The position numbers and the translations under genes were made by a program. From Saururus chinensis (lineage: Eukaryota; Streptophyta; Magnoliopsida; Piperales; Saururaceae): a stretch of DNA of 64,000 nucleotides. Each line of letters opens with the position of its first letter. The stretch's first letter is position 1. Of the stretch, positions 1-10,814 are shown in pieces. The stretch is from the NCBI GenBank assembly GCA_035235625.1, contig CP141140.1, positions 40,667,351 to 40,731,350 of the forward strand. The letters run 5' to 3'. The notes under the pieces were generated by a model. It did no database searches. It had not been told where the DNA came from and saw only the letters and a list, made by a program, of their open reading frames with translations.

Positions 1-1832
1 CCGCACTACTCCAAGTCATTTGAAGTCCAAACGGATGCCTTCGATTATGACATTGGGGGCGTTCTCTCACAAGAAGACCGTCTGGTTGCCTTTGAAAGTC
101 ATAAACTCAATGAAACGGAGCGACACTACACAATACAAGAGAAAGAGATGATAGTTGTTATCCATTTCCTGCGCACCTAGCGCCATTACTTATTGGGTTC
201 TTGCTTTATCGTCAAAACAAACAACAATGCGATTAGTTACTTTTAGTCTCAGCCCAAGTTATCTCCCGAACAAGCTTGGCAGCAAGACTTTTTGGCTGAA
301 TTTGACTATATATTGGAGTACAAACCTAGGAGAAACAATGTCGCCGCTAATGCACTTAGTGGATAGGCCGAAATGACCGAACTGACTTCCCTTCATCTTG
401 CTAGAATCAATTCTTTCTCTAATGATCTACAACATCACATTCAACCAAAAATGGCGAAAGATCCCTTGGTGTGCAACCTTCTCCAGCAAGTGAAAGAAGG
501 CAATACTCGTAAGTTTTAGCTTAACAATGGGTTACTGATGACCAAGGGACAAAGACTCTATTTTTCGAAAAAGGATAACTTTCATGAGTGTCATGATACT
601 CCTTGGGCTGGCCATCCAAGTATCCATCACACATTAGCCGTTCTGGAGCAAGCTGATTTCTAGCCTCACATGGGCAATGATGTTGAGGCATATGCTTGAA
701 CTTGTCAGACTTGCCAACAAGACAAAGTAGAATGGGACAAACCACAGGACCTCCTTGAACTATTGCCTATACCACAAGTAGCTTGGGAGAGTGTTTCTCT
801 TGACTTTATCTCTACATTGCCCAATGTTGGAGGATGCGGATCGTCGTTGACCATTTCTCTAAATATGCTACCTTTATGCTAGCTCCCAAGCATTGAACCG
901 CTAAAGAATCTACCCACCTCTTTCTAAAGAATATTGTTAAGTATTAGGGTGTACCACAAACAATTGTGAGCGATCGAGATGGACGTTTGACACTGCTTTT
1001 GGACGAAACTATTTAAACTGATTGTTTCTAAGTTGAGTTTTTCGTCGACCATGCATCCTCAAACAGATGGCCAAACGGAGCAGGTTAACACTCTCCTTGA
1101 AGAGTATCTATGCCACTTCATTAGCGTCAACTAGAAGAATTGGGTCAATCTCTTTGACATTGCCCAGTTCTCCTACAATTTGTAGAAGAGCTCCACTACT
1201 AACTAGAGCCCATTTGAGTTAGCCACGCCCCACACATTGGCTCTAGGCTACACTAGCAACAGGCCCCCTGCCTTCCACCTTGCACAAGATTGGAACATCA
1301 CCTCTGAAATTGCTTATGTCTATCTCAAGAAGGCCACTACGCGGGCAAAGAAGTGGGTCGACCAAGGTTGTCAACCTTCAACCTTTAGTGTGGGGGATCT
1401 TGTGCTCGTCAAGATCAATACTGCCCAACTCAAGCTCTTCCGCCAACTTCATAAAGGCCTCGTTCACAAGTATTAAGGCCCTATACTGGTCCTCCAATTG
1501 GTTGGAAAGTTTCTTACAAAGTGCAATTACGCCCCTAGATGTAGATCCATCCCGTCTTCCATGTCAGCTGTTTGAAGTCATACCATGCAGATGTTGAGGA
1601 CCACTCAAGAAACCACCTTGCTCGCGACAATCCCAAAGTCACCACCGATGTCAGAATTCTAGAAGAAATCATCGCCGATCGTGAAGTTGAATGCCACAAA
1701 GCAAAAGTCTACGAATTCCTCATCAAATGGAGGGACCTTCCACACAATTGGGAGAATGAAGAAAAACTTCTCAATCACCATGCCGATCAAGTCAAAGCCT
1801 ACGTCCTGGAGAAACATCAACGAGGACGTTAA
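1..1832 (+). pseudogene. gypsy pol remnant: RNase H, integrase, chromodomain
   Basis: Bases 1-180 read without interruption as the RNase H core (TDAFDYDIGGVLSQE, then a FESHKLNETERHYT-like stretch) and stop at TAG where the family has Trp. Around 640-730 is the zinc-binding part of integrase (CQTCQQDK). At 780-830 comes the start of the DDE core (SLDFISTLPN), and at 1160-1480 the integrase C-terminal half (SPFELA motif). Bases 1593-1832 encode a chromodomain (YEFLIKWRDLPHNWENEE), which in chromoviruses directs integration to chromatin carrying particular histone marks. Stops at 178, 661, 697, 1132, 1183, 1204 and 1474, together with frameshifts, break it. Most stops fit C-to-T or G-to-A changes (Trp, Arg or Gln codons to stops), as expected for methylated, silenced DNA. 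The clade within the chromoviruses is not resolved. Confidence 0.85.
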
Positions 1833-1839
1833 CGGAATT

Positions 1840-1852
1840 GAGTGGGGGAGCA
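1840..1852 (+). other. Polypurine tract next to 3' LTR
   Basis: The purine run GAGTGGGGGAG sits directly before TGTCACAG and just after the chromodomain frame. This is the expected place for the plus-strand priming tract of a gypsy element. Confidence 0.6.
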
Positions 1853-2575
1853 TGTCACAGACTGTGTTCCAGGCACCCAACCAATTCCCCTTTTTCTTTA
1901 TGTAGATGTACTTTTCTTTATTTCCTTGTATTTTCTTTATTTATGTTTTAAGGTGCAACTATCCCTGTACAGCCACTTTGGTTGTCACTCCAGCCATATA
2001 CAAAAAATCTTTTATCCTATATAGGGGGAGTGAGTAGTTGTGTTGTTGGCTATAGTGATGTTGCACTCATTGTTTGTAAACATGTTAATAGTGAATGCAT
2101 CTATCTTCTGTGCTTGTGTTCATTCGTTTCTTTGCAATGTGACTTGTTTTTGCCCCTTACCTTTTTGCTTTGCATGAGCGCCCGCAAGTGATTTACACAA
2201 CGCATCTGTGCAAGGCAAGCCATTTGTCCCAAACAAAGGCTTATTTGGTGGGCCTCAAGCAGGCAAGCACCGCACAATCATCTGCCCAAGGGGCACATCC
2301 CTGACATGATACTAGACTTCCATATACACATACAAGGGTTTGTCTGCTCCACAGCTACCTATTAAGACAAACAAAAATTAGTGTGTGTGTCTGTGTCTAG
2401 CCTAAAATTTTGTCTGTTGTATATAAAAATGGGCACAAATGGATAGTTGGACCATGGATGTCCATGAGCACCCCTAGCTAAAGCACAATGATGTGTGGTT
2501 AACATGGCTTAACTAAGACAGAGATGCAACAAGGAGAGTGATGATCGATTATATTTTCTTTTGTTTGTTGTTACA
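1853..2575 (+). repeat. Probable 3' LTR of the chromovirus
   Basis: It begins TGTCACAGACTG right after the polypurine tract. It holds a TATA-like CTATATAGGGG at about 2018-2028 and a second AT-rich candidate near 2415. The end is placed at the GTTACA near 2575, giving about 720 bp, a normal size for this group. The right end is uncertain. Confidence 0.5.
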
Positions 2576-3836
2576 ATTTCCTATTTTTCAAAACCTACAC
2601 AAATTATGTTAACCTTGAGTCAATTTCATGAGTGGAGATTGAAAGATAATTATTTAACATAAGTTATCTTGGGAGTTTGATTCTAGTGGGGTCTTAGCAA
2701 TTAAAATTAGACAAACTTATACTAAATTTCTATCTAGGATTCAATAAAGAAAATTCCTTGTAAAAAGTCATAATGTTTGTACATGCTTACTTCTTTTATT
2801 AGGTAAGTGAATCGTCATCATAAAAATGATGAAAAAAGGTTACCTACTTAGATTGGCCTATGCTAGCCCGACTTAGCCCGCAATATATGACGCTTATTGT
2901 GCTGGTTATTACCCAACCTAATTCATCTTCCAACTCAACCCGCCTCTCTCAAATGTTATCTCTAGTCCCAACTCCAGGAGAAAACTCTAACTCCTCAGCC
3001 TCCCCCTCATTTATTCAGTCATTCTACCATTGAGTGCTCTCCTATCTCAAATTCCCATCTCACTCGCTCAAGTCGTGGCTCCACCAGTGGCAGGGGGAGT
3101 ACATCAAGACATAGTGCCACCGGTAATCGTGTTAAAGCAAGAAAACATCCTCTAGTTCAAGGACTCATACATCACCCGAGCATCCAAACCCCGCAATGTC
3201 ATTTCCATCACCACTTACCTCAAAGTCAAGGGTGCGTAGGATGTGTTCAGCAAATAGTTCACTTTCAAGCTCTCCACCAGCCGCAAAATCATGAATTTCA
3301 TCACTCTAACAAAGACGAGTGTGATTTTTACCTTTAACAACCACTTATTCTCCTGTTGGCGGTGAAAGTGAAGAAAACCCATGGCCCAGCCCAGCCCAAT
3401 ATCGGGCCAGGCCAGGCCAACTTTTTAGTCAAGAGGTCTTTTATTTGTCGTTCATATTTAAGATTAGGCCTGAATCTACCCCGAGCCTGCCAAAACATAA
3501 CCCGCTTGTAGCCCTACAAGCCAAGTGGCACCCCAAATAAAGAGGCGGTTGTGGTATTGGTTAATATGACGGTTAGGTTTGTGTGTCAAATTCACGAGGA
3601 TAGATTTAATCTCAGTACGGAAAACAGCAAATGAACAATTCCCTATCTTGTACAAATGGATCTCCTTGCTATAGTTACCCCTGATCAAAATGCTTAAATG
3701 CAACACAAACTTCATCAGGTCATCAATAACAAAATTATTCCTTTCCAGGATTTTGTATGCCAGGCGTCAGACAGAGATAGTTGGATCAACTTCTCGCACC
3801 TTTTTTATACCTTTCCAACTTTACATCCAGAAAAAG
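2576..3836. other. Intergenic, no recognisable gene
   Basis: This is mixed AT-rich sequence with a moderately GC-rich block at about 2930-3350 that has no continuous reading frame and no family I recognise. Short GGCCAGGCC- and AGCCCG-rich runs near 2860-2890 and 3380-3420 resemble transposon-end debris. The part right of about 3480 should include the 3' UTR and terminator of the minus-strand nuclease gene, but I cannot assign a poly(A) signal. Confidence 0.4.
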
Positions 3837-3837
3837 A

Positions 3838-4026
3838 AATTCAGAGTAGTTGAATATGCCTACCAATTCGGGTGGGCCTTGTGTTCATCTCTTCTGATTC
3901 AAAAGAATATTTCTTGCGAGCTTTACATACCCAAAAAGGCATTTAGAATAGCTGAATATGCTACCAGTATCGCTTGGCCTTCAACCGTTCATCTATTCTG
4001 ATACAAAAGTATATTTCTTGCGAGCC
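3838..4026 (-). repeat. 104 bp imperfect tandem duplication over the gene's stop codon
   Basis: The last codons and stop of the nuclease gene (about 3943-4026) are repeated downstream in the transcription sense at about 3838-3922. The shared TTCTTGCGAG occurs at 3911 and 4015, exactly 104 bp apart, and similarity runs across the whole unit. The first copy ends ARKKYTFVSE-stop. The second reads ARKKYSFESEE and stays open for about 15 more codons because GAG stands where the first copy has TAG. It lies in the presumed 3' UTR. Confidence 0.75.
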
Positions 4027-7000
4027 ATCATCCTTCTAAGATGGCCAGTACCATCAAGAGAACTTTCAGCACTGGGCAGCTCCAAGGGCTTTAAGTTACT
4101 ACTTCTAGAACAATCGATAAATCCATCAACGCTCTGAAACTGATTAGCATCCGAATTCACTTTTCCACCATTCTTAGTATACCAAGAATCAAGAATTTGA
4201 AGTAGGGAACTCTCTTCCACACTTTCGCATTTCTTTTCTCCATCTTTGCCATCTAAACATGGACCTTCATCCTCAGAATTTGAATCATCTTCTGAAAATA
4301 ATGACTCATTATCAAAGTCAACACGCTCCTCAATTTCCAGATTTGTTGGAAGCTGTGACTCTGGACTTTGCTCGATTCCATTCATACGAGAAATAGGTCC
4401 AAGTTCAGCCCACTCAGAATCCTGAACTAGGTGATCATCCTGATCCTTTTCACTCCCTGATGACTCATCAACTGCATCATCTACATTGCTTCTGTTCACT
4501 TTCTCATTCTGGTTTGCTTGATCACAAGCAGTCATTTTCTGACTAAAATCACTATTTAGAACCTTAACAGCAGGCAGAACAAAAGTGTTGTCCACTTTGA
4601 CCCCTGGCATTAATTGTAACAGTGATGCTAATTTTGGATATCCAAGCATTTGATTATCCAAGACGTAGCCGTATTTATTATAGAAGGAAGGCTTGAAAGA
4701 TCCCATGTTGAATCCATCAGGGTTTTGTCGAAAAAGATCCATCAAGAGCTTCCTACAATCAGATAATATTTCACATCGTGATCTGCTAGAAATTTTTCTT
4801 GTGATGTTGCTACAGCTAGAATTGCTAGTTGAACATGCTTCAAACATATCTTCAACAGTAGAAAAACCATAGATACTACAATCAAGCTTTTCCTTGAAGT
4901 CTCTCTCAAAATACTTCTTGAAATCTTCAGCAGTAATGGCATCAGCCATAAAAACTATGGACCAAGATTTCAACTCTGACAGATTCTGGGGTTTTTTAAT
5001 GCATGAAATCCCATATAGAGGTGGTGTTGCAGGTTCAGGAACAGCATCTCTCCTGACCTCTCTTAGCCTCTGCACACTTGAATTAGAAGATTTCCCTGTA
5101 AATATAGCACTTAATCCATTTGACCCATTGCTATTTGAGAGCAAACCATTTCCACCAGGAAGTGAGAGTTTAAAAGGAAAGATTCTTGAAGACTCATCCA
5201 CCCATTTCTTCTCCAATATCAACATATTAATTAAACAAGAAAGCTGCTCTGCTTTAAAGGACTTGAGAATCAAAGGCCCCTCCTTTTGCAGATCTTCTGC
5301 TAGTTGCTGCCTGCAAGGAAATAAATACTCAGTATCTAGATGTTCAAAGTATGGCAGGTTCTGATGATTAAAAAGTGCCCACAAAACAGCATAAGATAAC
5401 TTCAATGTATTTTCCTCTTTTGATTATACAATTTTAAGTCATATGTCCTACAAGTTCAGCTCATACTTTGAATAGACTTAGACTCTGGATGCGCAGTGAG
5501 AAGTAAATGACAAAACAAGAATAGCGCATGCATGAGAACATACATAAATATTGTGATAGATAGATGAGGAAAATAACTTGTGAAGAAACATTCAATTGAT
5601 TGAAAACTCTCATAAGAAGCACCAGTTATCTAGAGATTATTGCTCTGATTAAGAGGGTCCAAATAAAGACAAAGCAGAATCAAAAAAGAAAATGAAGATA
5701 AATGCTACCTTGTTTTTGCTCTGCAGACAACAGCAAAACCTTTATGAGTACGTAAGAAAGATTCCAAGTCATCCCAAAAGATTGTCTTAGAAAACAATTC
5801 ATGGTAGCCTACAGGAGATGTGATCTTATTGTGGTTTCCTTCACCCACTACTTGCTCAGTACGAGTGCTTTGAGTTTTTGCAGTTTGCTGGGCATCGATA
5901 GAATCATCAAGCTCAGATATGTTGGGCTTTTTAAAACGACACCAATTTACTAATCGAGCAATGAAATCCACACCTGAGTTTGATTTCCCATCATTCTCTA
6001 CACATGACCTAGCTTTATCCTCCACATCTGAGCTTTTCTGATCTGATAACTGCAAACAAGAACCCGAAAAGGAGTCCCTAGATTGGGCAACAAGCCCATT
6101 GGGATTTACCTTCTCATCATCCCCAGAGCTTGTAATATTTACTTCTGTGTCTTCACTAAATTTATGGGTTTTCCCGGATCTATCATGCTCTCGGCCAAAC
6201 CAAGTCTTCCATATTTTTCTAAAGAACCCTTTTTCAACTGGAATCTCTGAATTCATGTCCTCATAACGTTGAACAAACCGCTCTTCCTTTTGTTGAGAAG
6301 TTTCAGTACACATATTATGAATCTGTGAATTAATGTCCTCGTCACTTAGAAGACACTGCTTTGTTTCTTGTTGAGAAATTTCAGGAGCCATATTACATCC
6401 TTTGTAACTGGAATGTGTAGGCGGGCATATTGACTGCTTTTTTTCTTGTTGAGAAGTTTCAGGAGCCATATTACTTCCTTTGTAACTGGAATGTGTGGGC
6501 TGGCATATTGATGGAGAATCAACATCGCGCATTTCAGGTGTTTTTTTTAGTTCAGAATCTTGCTTGACAGCTTTCAACTTCTCCTTGATTGTCAGTGGTC
6601 CATCCCTATCAGCCGTATGAAGGTCAGACTGTCCATTTGTACTTTTCACAAGTGTAGATGACTTCTGACTAGACTCTAGCTCACAGCATTTCGATTGGAC
6701 ACTGAAAACCATATCCTGCCCCTCGAGAGATGAGTCCAGTTGGATCTTAAACATATGCGGCAAGGCTGATAGAAGCCGAGAAAACTTCTTGTACCCAAAG
6801 AAGTCTTTATCTACCAACAGATTACTTTTTGCCAACTCTTGCCTTAGTGTAGAAATTCTGAGCCCATCAGGGTAAGAGCTCAATATTTGCTGGATCTGTT
6901 TGACTAAGGCCTTTGGGATAGGGCGAACCTTGGACTCTTGTCCTCGCTCCAAAGAATCTTCAGCTTCCACATCCAGAAACGGGTCCTCAAGAGGACCCTT

Positions 7001-8850
7001 GTAATGGCCATACCAAGATCCATGTAATCCATCTGGAGGGTAGTTAATATGTTTTCCAGGAAGTGCATCCCCTCTTACCAATTTGTTCCAGTGCCACATA
7101 ATGCTTGCAGCACTGCAGAGAACACCAGAATTTCTCCCATCTGAGCTAGCAAGCAATATATTGTAATTACTCATTCTTAAGCGATGGAGGACATTCGAAA
7201 AATCCTTGTCTCCTGAAATGAGGAAAATATGGGCAGGTGGTGGATTTTGAAAGGTCCACTGTATAAGATCAAGCACTAAGCCTCTATCAGCACTGTTCTT
7301 GCCACCTGCATTGGCAGCAAATTAGAGATAAGCAAAAAGCACGTCCAGTCATCAAAAACCTATGTTGAAACTGAAAATAGATCACAATGCAGAATGCTCG
7401 ACTTCTAAAGTATCTCCAAATAACCAATAAAAACTGAGTGATAGGATCACGTCTAATGCTGGCCTCTTTTGAAAAACTCTCAGACAAACGACAGCAGAAC
7501 ATGCATGATGACAAGATATGCTTACTAGTCATCCTTTATAAACATAAGATATTTTCTTAGCTTCAAGCACACAGCATTCAATATTTTTTATTATTTACTG
7601 CACGTAGTTGTACGTGCAGTTAAGAGTACAGATAAAAAAATATATATTCACAACCCTCGTGTTAACTATTAAAATTCCAAAAAGCAAAAAACAGAAAACC
7701 TTTAAAACCCTTGTATAATATCTAAGATGATCAACAATTGCTAACACAAGCTTTCACGCCAAAAGACACTGCATTGTTATACCATCACAGTTGATACACT
7801 TTAAAACTTCAAGGAATTGAAAAAAATAACTATACTGTTTAAAACTTCTATTGCTACATTATTCTAATTACAGAAAAATTTTATTGCCACAACTGACTCA
7901 AATTGTTGAAGTACCATAATGCCGTGCCTTATGACCACAGAGTTGGAAACAGAATAGTAAATCATTATTCCCAAAATAATTCAGACCATAGTAAATCAAT
8001 CTTCCAGCAAAATTTATTCTTGCTCTCTTTCTAAGCTTGACTCTTACTCACTGTCCATTAAACCCAACACACCTACACAGGATACGTCAATTAATCAAGT
8101 TTATTCACCGTAATTCCAAACGGCGAAATATAATTCCATTTCATGGAATTTCCTTTCGTTTCCCGGTATTACAGGTCCTCTTATTTAAAATTGTTCTTTC
8201 CACAATCTATAACAAGTGAACTTACATATTCATAATGCATGAATAAAATCAAAATCAAGAATCCAAGGTCAAACATTAGTTCTTTATAATAAACTTGATC
8301 AGAAATATGAACAACCTACCAAGCTCTCCTAAACAACGCCACTTGCACCCAATTTGTATGTAAAAGTATAGAAATGGAAGAGATGCATACTGTTGGGAAC
8401 ATGATAGAGGCAGACTCCGGTGGTGGAAAGCGCCTCCTGGTTGGCACAGGGAAGGCGGGTAATGTCTCCAAAGGCCGCGATCGAGACCGGACCCTTGATG
8501 CCATTGGACCGTAGGGCGGCGACAATGCGTTGTGGGATCCGGTAGGGATTGACCCCGACAGGGATACCGCAGTTCTCGATGTCCCACCACACTGATACCT
8601 TAACCAACCGGCTCTCCTCGTCTTGGTGGCGCCATGACGACGCTGATGACGAGAAATGTGCATGAGGAGAAGCCAAGGAGGTTGCGGAAGCAGGAACGGG
8701 AACCTTTCGTCGCAGGGGATCCTCGGCATGGAAGGTGGCAGCGGAGGTGGAGGAGTGGTAGTGCACGAGAAAGAGGAGATGGCCGGAGACGGGGGAGCTG
8801 GAAAGTAGGCGGTGGAGGAGTGTTTTGGAGGCTAGGGTTTTAGAGCTCAT
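3993..8850 (-). CDS. NYN-domain endoribonuclease with two LOTUS/OST-HTH domains (MNU1/MNU2-like, probably mitochondrial)
   Basis: There are three exons: 8850-8391, 7305-5709 and 5310-3993. Donors are GTATGC and GTAGC; acceptors end TGCAG. The phases join exactly, giving 3375 nt and 1124 residues. Residues 1-75 are rich in Ser, Arg and hydrophobic residues and poor in acidic residues, like a mitochondrial presequence (inferred). Residues 84-230 are a PIN-like NYN nuclease domain, with metal-binding acidic candidates D90 (WWDIENC), D160 (GKNSADRG), and D186 and D188 (ISGDKDF). A first LOTUS/OST-HTH domain, an RNA-binding winged helix, is at about 281-355. A long low-complexity linker follows, carrying a 26-residue tandem repeat. 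The motif at about 673-735 (RQQLAEDLQKEGP, KKWVDE) is typical of the plant family, and a second LOTUS domain is at about 866-935. The C-terminus is acidic and Ser-rich. Arabidopsis MNU1/MNU2 of this family act in 5' maturation of mitochondrial transcripts, and the animal relative is MARF1. The family assignment is firm; orthology and localisation are inferred. The exon-1 ATG is the first in frame after a GC-rich leader. Confidence 0.93.
5311..5708 (-). other. Intron 2 of the NYN-LOTUS gene
   Basis: 398 bp. The donor is CAAG|GTAGC at 5709/5708 and the acceptor CCTTGCAG|GCAG at 5311/5310. It splits an Arg codon (AG|G). Read through, the frame would stop at once on either side, and joining restores the family motif, so the intron is well supported. 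Confidence 0.92.
6356..6511 (-). repeat. In-frame 78 bp tandem duplication within exon 2
   Basis: Units 6356-6433 and 6434-6511 are 78 bp each and closely similar. They encode two consecutive 26-residue segments built on THSSYKG(S/C)NMAPE(T/I)SQQE. The length is a multiple of three, so the frame is kept. It lies in the disordered linker between the two LOTUS domains. A weaker third echo (MCTETSQQKEERF) follows. Confidence 0.9.
7306..8390 (-). other. Intron 1 of the NYN-LOTUS gene
   Basis: 1085 bp, AT-rich. The donor CCCAACA|GTATGC is at 8391/8390 and the acceptor CCAATGCAG|GTGG at 7306/7305. It splits a Ser codon (A|GT) inside the NYN domain, between HVPN and GKNSADRG. At 7597-7620 it carries a perfect hairpin: arms ACTGCACGTA and TACGTGCAGT, with a 4-base loop. 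No coding sequence is seen in it. Confidence 0.9.
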
Positions 8851-9074
8851 GGCGGCGGAGGAGACGCAGGGTTTTGGGAGCCGAATTGGGGAAGGCGCCT
8901 GCGCGGCGGCAAATACCGCGGCGTCGTAGGGGGAGTTGTGTCGGAGGGCTTAAGCCCTCTTGGCAGCGATGGATAGTCGCCTAAACCAATAAACCCTACG
9001 GCACGGACTCCGCGCGTGTGATCTTTTGATTTGGGGTTTACAAATTGAGCGTACCGTTTAACATGCCATATCAC
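8851..9074 (-). promoter_or_regulatory. GC-rich leader and promoter-proximal region of the NYN-LOTUS gene
   Basis: GC content rises sharply between about 8850 and 9010 and then falls to very AT-rich DNA beyond 9060. I cannot assign a TATA box or start site. A 75-codon minus-strand reading frame (9074-8847) ends in a TGA that overlaps the gene's ATG (ATGA). If transcription started far enough upstream it would be an upstream ORF, but it is just as likely to be untranscribed. Confidence 0.4.
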
Positions 9075-9876
9075 ATGGCTAACAAATTAAACGATACGAT
9101 TAAATTTACCCGAGGCATGAATAATAAAATAATATTATCTGATTATTATCTAAATAGAATGGTTATAATTTATTTATAAATTATGAATATATTATATTTA
9201 TTCAGTTTATATATAATATAAAATATATATTTTCCATATTCTATATAAATATATTTTATTATAAATTTTTTTTTTCCTTATTCCTCATCCAAAATAAGGA
9301 GAGCCCTAGCCCTTAAGCAGCTAATCTTTATCCAAAACTATCGGAAGAGCCCCTAAATGACTTAGCCCCATTTAGAATAATAGGGAGAGGCCTAGCCACT
9401 AAGTGGCTTCTCTTTTAAGTCTTAACCTATATCAAATAATGGAAGAGTATATTAAATTATTTGTTAGCTTAGACCATATAGGTCTAAATCTAATATATAC
9501 AAAAATGTGTGGGCTAATTTACATTTCATGTATGATCCTAATAATTTTTTTTTGCAATGACTATAAACAACAGTAATAATGTTGTTAGCCTTTTACCTTA
9601 TCAAGATCAAATTCAATGAATCAATTTATAAAATATGTTTATTTTTGCTTTTTTGAGTCACTTTAGCTTATTTAATGATTTTTTAAAATATTTATACCTT
9701 AAAACTAGTTTGATACAGGCTAATGATAGGTGGTGAACTACTTTAAGTGATTTGCCACATATAAGAATATGATGGTTGAACATCAGGATATTGTATTTCA
9801 CAACTTTTAAGTTGTAAACAACATATATATAACTTTTACAAGTACTTTTTAATAATTATAATGCATGTAGGATAAA
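9075..9876. other. AT-rich intergenic DNA
   Basis: Long A/T stretches with no sustained reading frame. A short region at about 9290-9430 has repeated AGCCCCTAA- and GGGAGAGGCC-like pieces that look like old transposon sequence. No gene is seen. Confidence 0.4.
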
Positions 9877-9884
9877 GAATTGAG

Positions 9885-10480
9885 TAGGGGTGTTAAAGTA
9901 AGCTTGAAAGCTCGACTTAGCTTGAGTTCGACTTAGCTCAATTTGCGTGCAAGCTTGAACTCGAAGTTGGTCAAGCTAAGCTCGATACAAACTTAAACTC
10001 ACATTAAGTATATTATTTTTTCAAATATACACATGCATATATTACACATTATATATAGATTTCATGTCTCCCAAGTTTTAATTTTTTCCATAAAATATAT
10101 CATATTTACTTTTTTCATACACAATTACATGAGGTTTTTTTTAGAGGAATTATATAATATGTCTCATGAGATCTAGAACTATTGTTTATAATACTTTACT
10201 CCCTCCGTCATGTATTGATAGTATAAATTAGAAAATTGAAACCAACAAAGACTAGTTCATTTGATTTTCTAATCTAACACATTGGACCACTTACTAATCA
10301 TGTTTGTTTTAGTATTTTTTCTCTAAATATTTTTGGGTCACCAATTGCAAAACTAAGCAATGATCACAAGGCATAGAACTCGACTCGGTTCAAACTCAAT
10401 TTGAGAGCTCAAAATTGAAGTTTCAAGCTTAAGATTGAACACTCTAAAACTTAATGATACTTGGCTTGTTAACACCCCTA
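9885..10480. mobile_element. Non-autonomous hAT element, 596 bp
   Basis: Perfect 12 bp terminal inverted repeats, TAGGGGTGTTAA at 9885 and TTAACACCCCTA ending at 10480, are flanked by the identical 8 bp target duplication GAATTGAG (9877-9884 and 10481-10488). An 8 bp duplication with TAGGG-type termini marks the hAT superfamily. The subterminal regions are crowded with GCTCGA/GCTTGA motifs, likely transposase-binding repeats. It encodes nothing. A Stowaway-like relic sits inside it. Confidence 0.93.
10197..10290. mobile_element. Degraded Stowaway-like MITE inside the hAT element
   Basis: It starts TA-CTCCCTCCGTCATGTATTG, the classical Stowaway (Tc1/mariner) terminus next to a TA. Its middle resembles the intact copy at 59392-59494 (AAATTAGAAAA...GATTTTCTAAT). 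The right terminus is eroded. Confidence 0.55.
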
Positions 10481-10535
10481 GAATTGAGCTAGACATGTCT
10501 ATTTAGTCAACATTTACCGTGCATATGTTGTGGAC

Positions 10536-10814
10536 TACATTCCTTAGATTAAAAAAGTTTGAGGAGTCTATTTATTTTGGCAAATAGGCTATTAATTTTT
10601 AGGATTAGATGTATTTGTTACATTGAATAGTGAATCCTTATGAAAAGAGGAAAGCATACTAGTTAATCAATTAGCTGATTGACTATAAGTTGATGGAATG
10701 GATATGAAAGAACTTATATCATTTACTTAATAGAACAGTTATGGATAGAGATTTGAAAAATAGTTCTGGGAATAAAATAGGTCATACTATAATTGTATTG
10801 TTCCATCATCCCTA
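10536..10814 (-). mobile_element. Truncated hAT fragment related to the element at 58339
   Basis: Reverse-complemented, this stretch follows the left part of 58339-58973: terminus TAGGGATGATGGAACAATAC, then similar sequence through the segment with CTCCTCAAACTTT. Only one terminus is present (at 10814). The other end is lost near 10536. Confidence 0.7.

Larger units (their letters stand above)
1..2575 (+). mobile_element. Decayed Ty3/gypsy chromovirus, 3' half
   Basis: The window opens inside a gypsy retrotransposon. In order it shows RNase H, integrase, a C-terminal chromodomain, a polypurine tract and a 3' LTR beginning TGTCACAG. The order RNase H-integrase-chromodomain-PPT-LTR is diagnostic of Ty3/gypsy chromoviruses. 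The 5' part lies outside the window. Many in-frame stops make it inactive. The right end of the LTR near 2575 (ending GTTACA) is inferred only from the TG...CA rule, because no second LTR or target duplication is available to confirm it. Confidence 0.82.

Noticed and set aside
4894..5364. A 156-codon plus-strand frame
   Set aside because: Antisense shadow of exon 3 of the NYN-LOTUS gene.
8276..8729. Other minus-strand frames over exon 1
   Set aside because: Out-of-frame readings of the GC-rich first exon; only the 8850 frame gives the NYN motifs and joins to exon 2 in phase.
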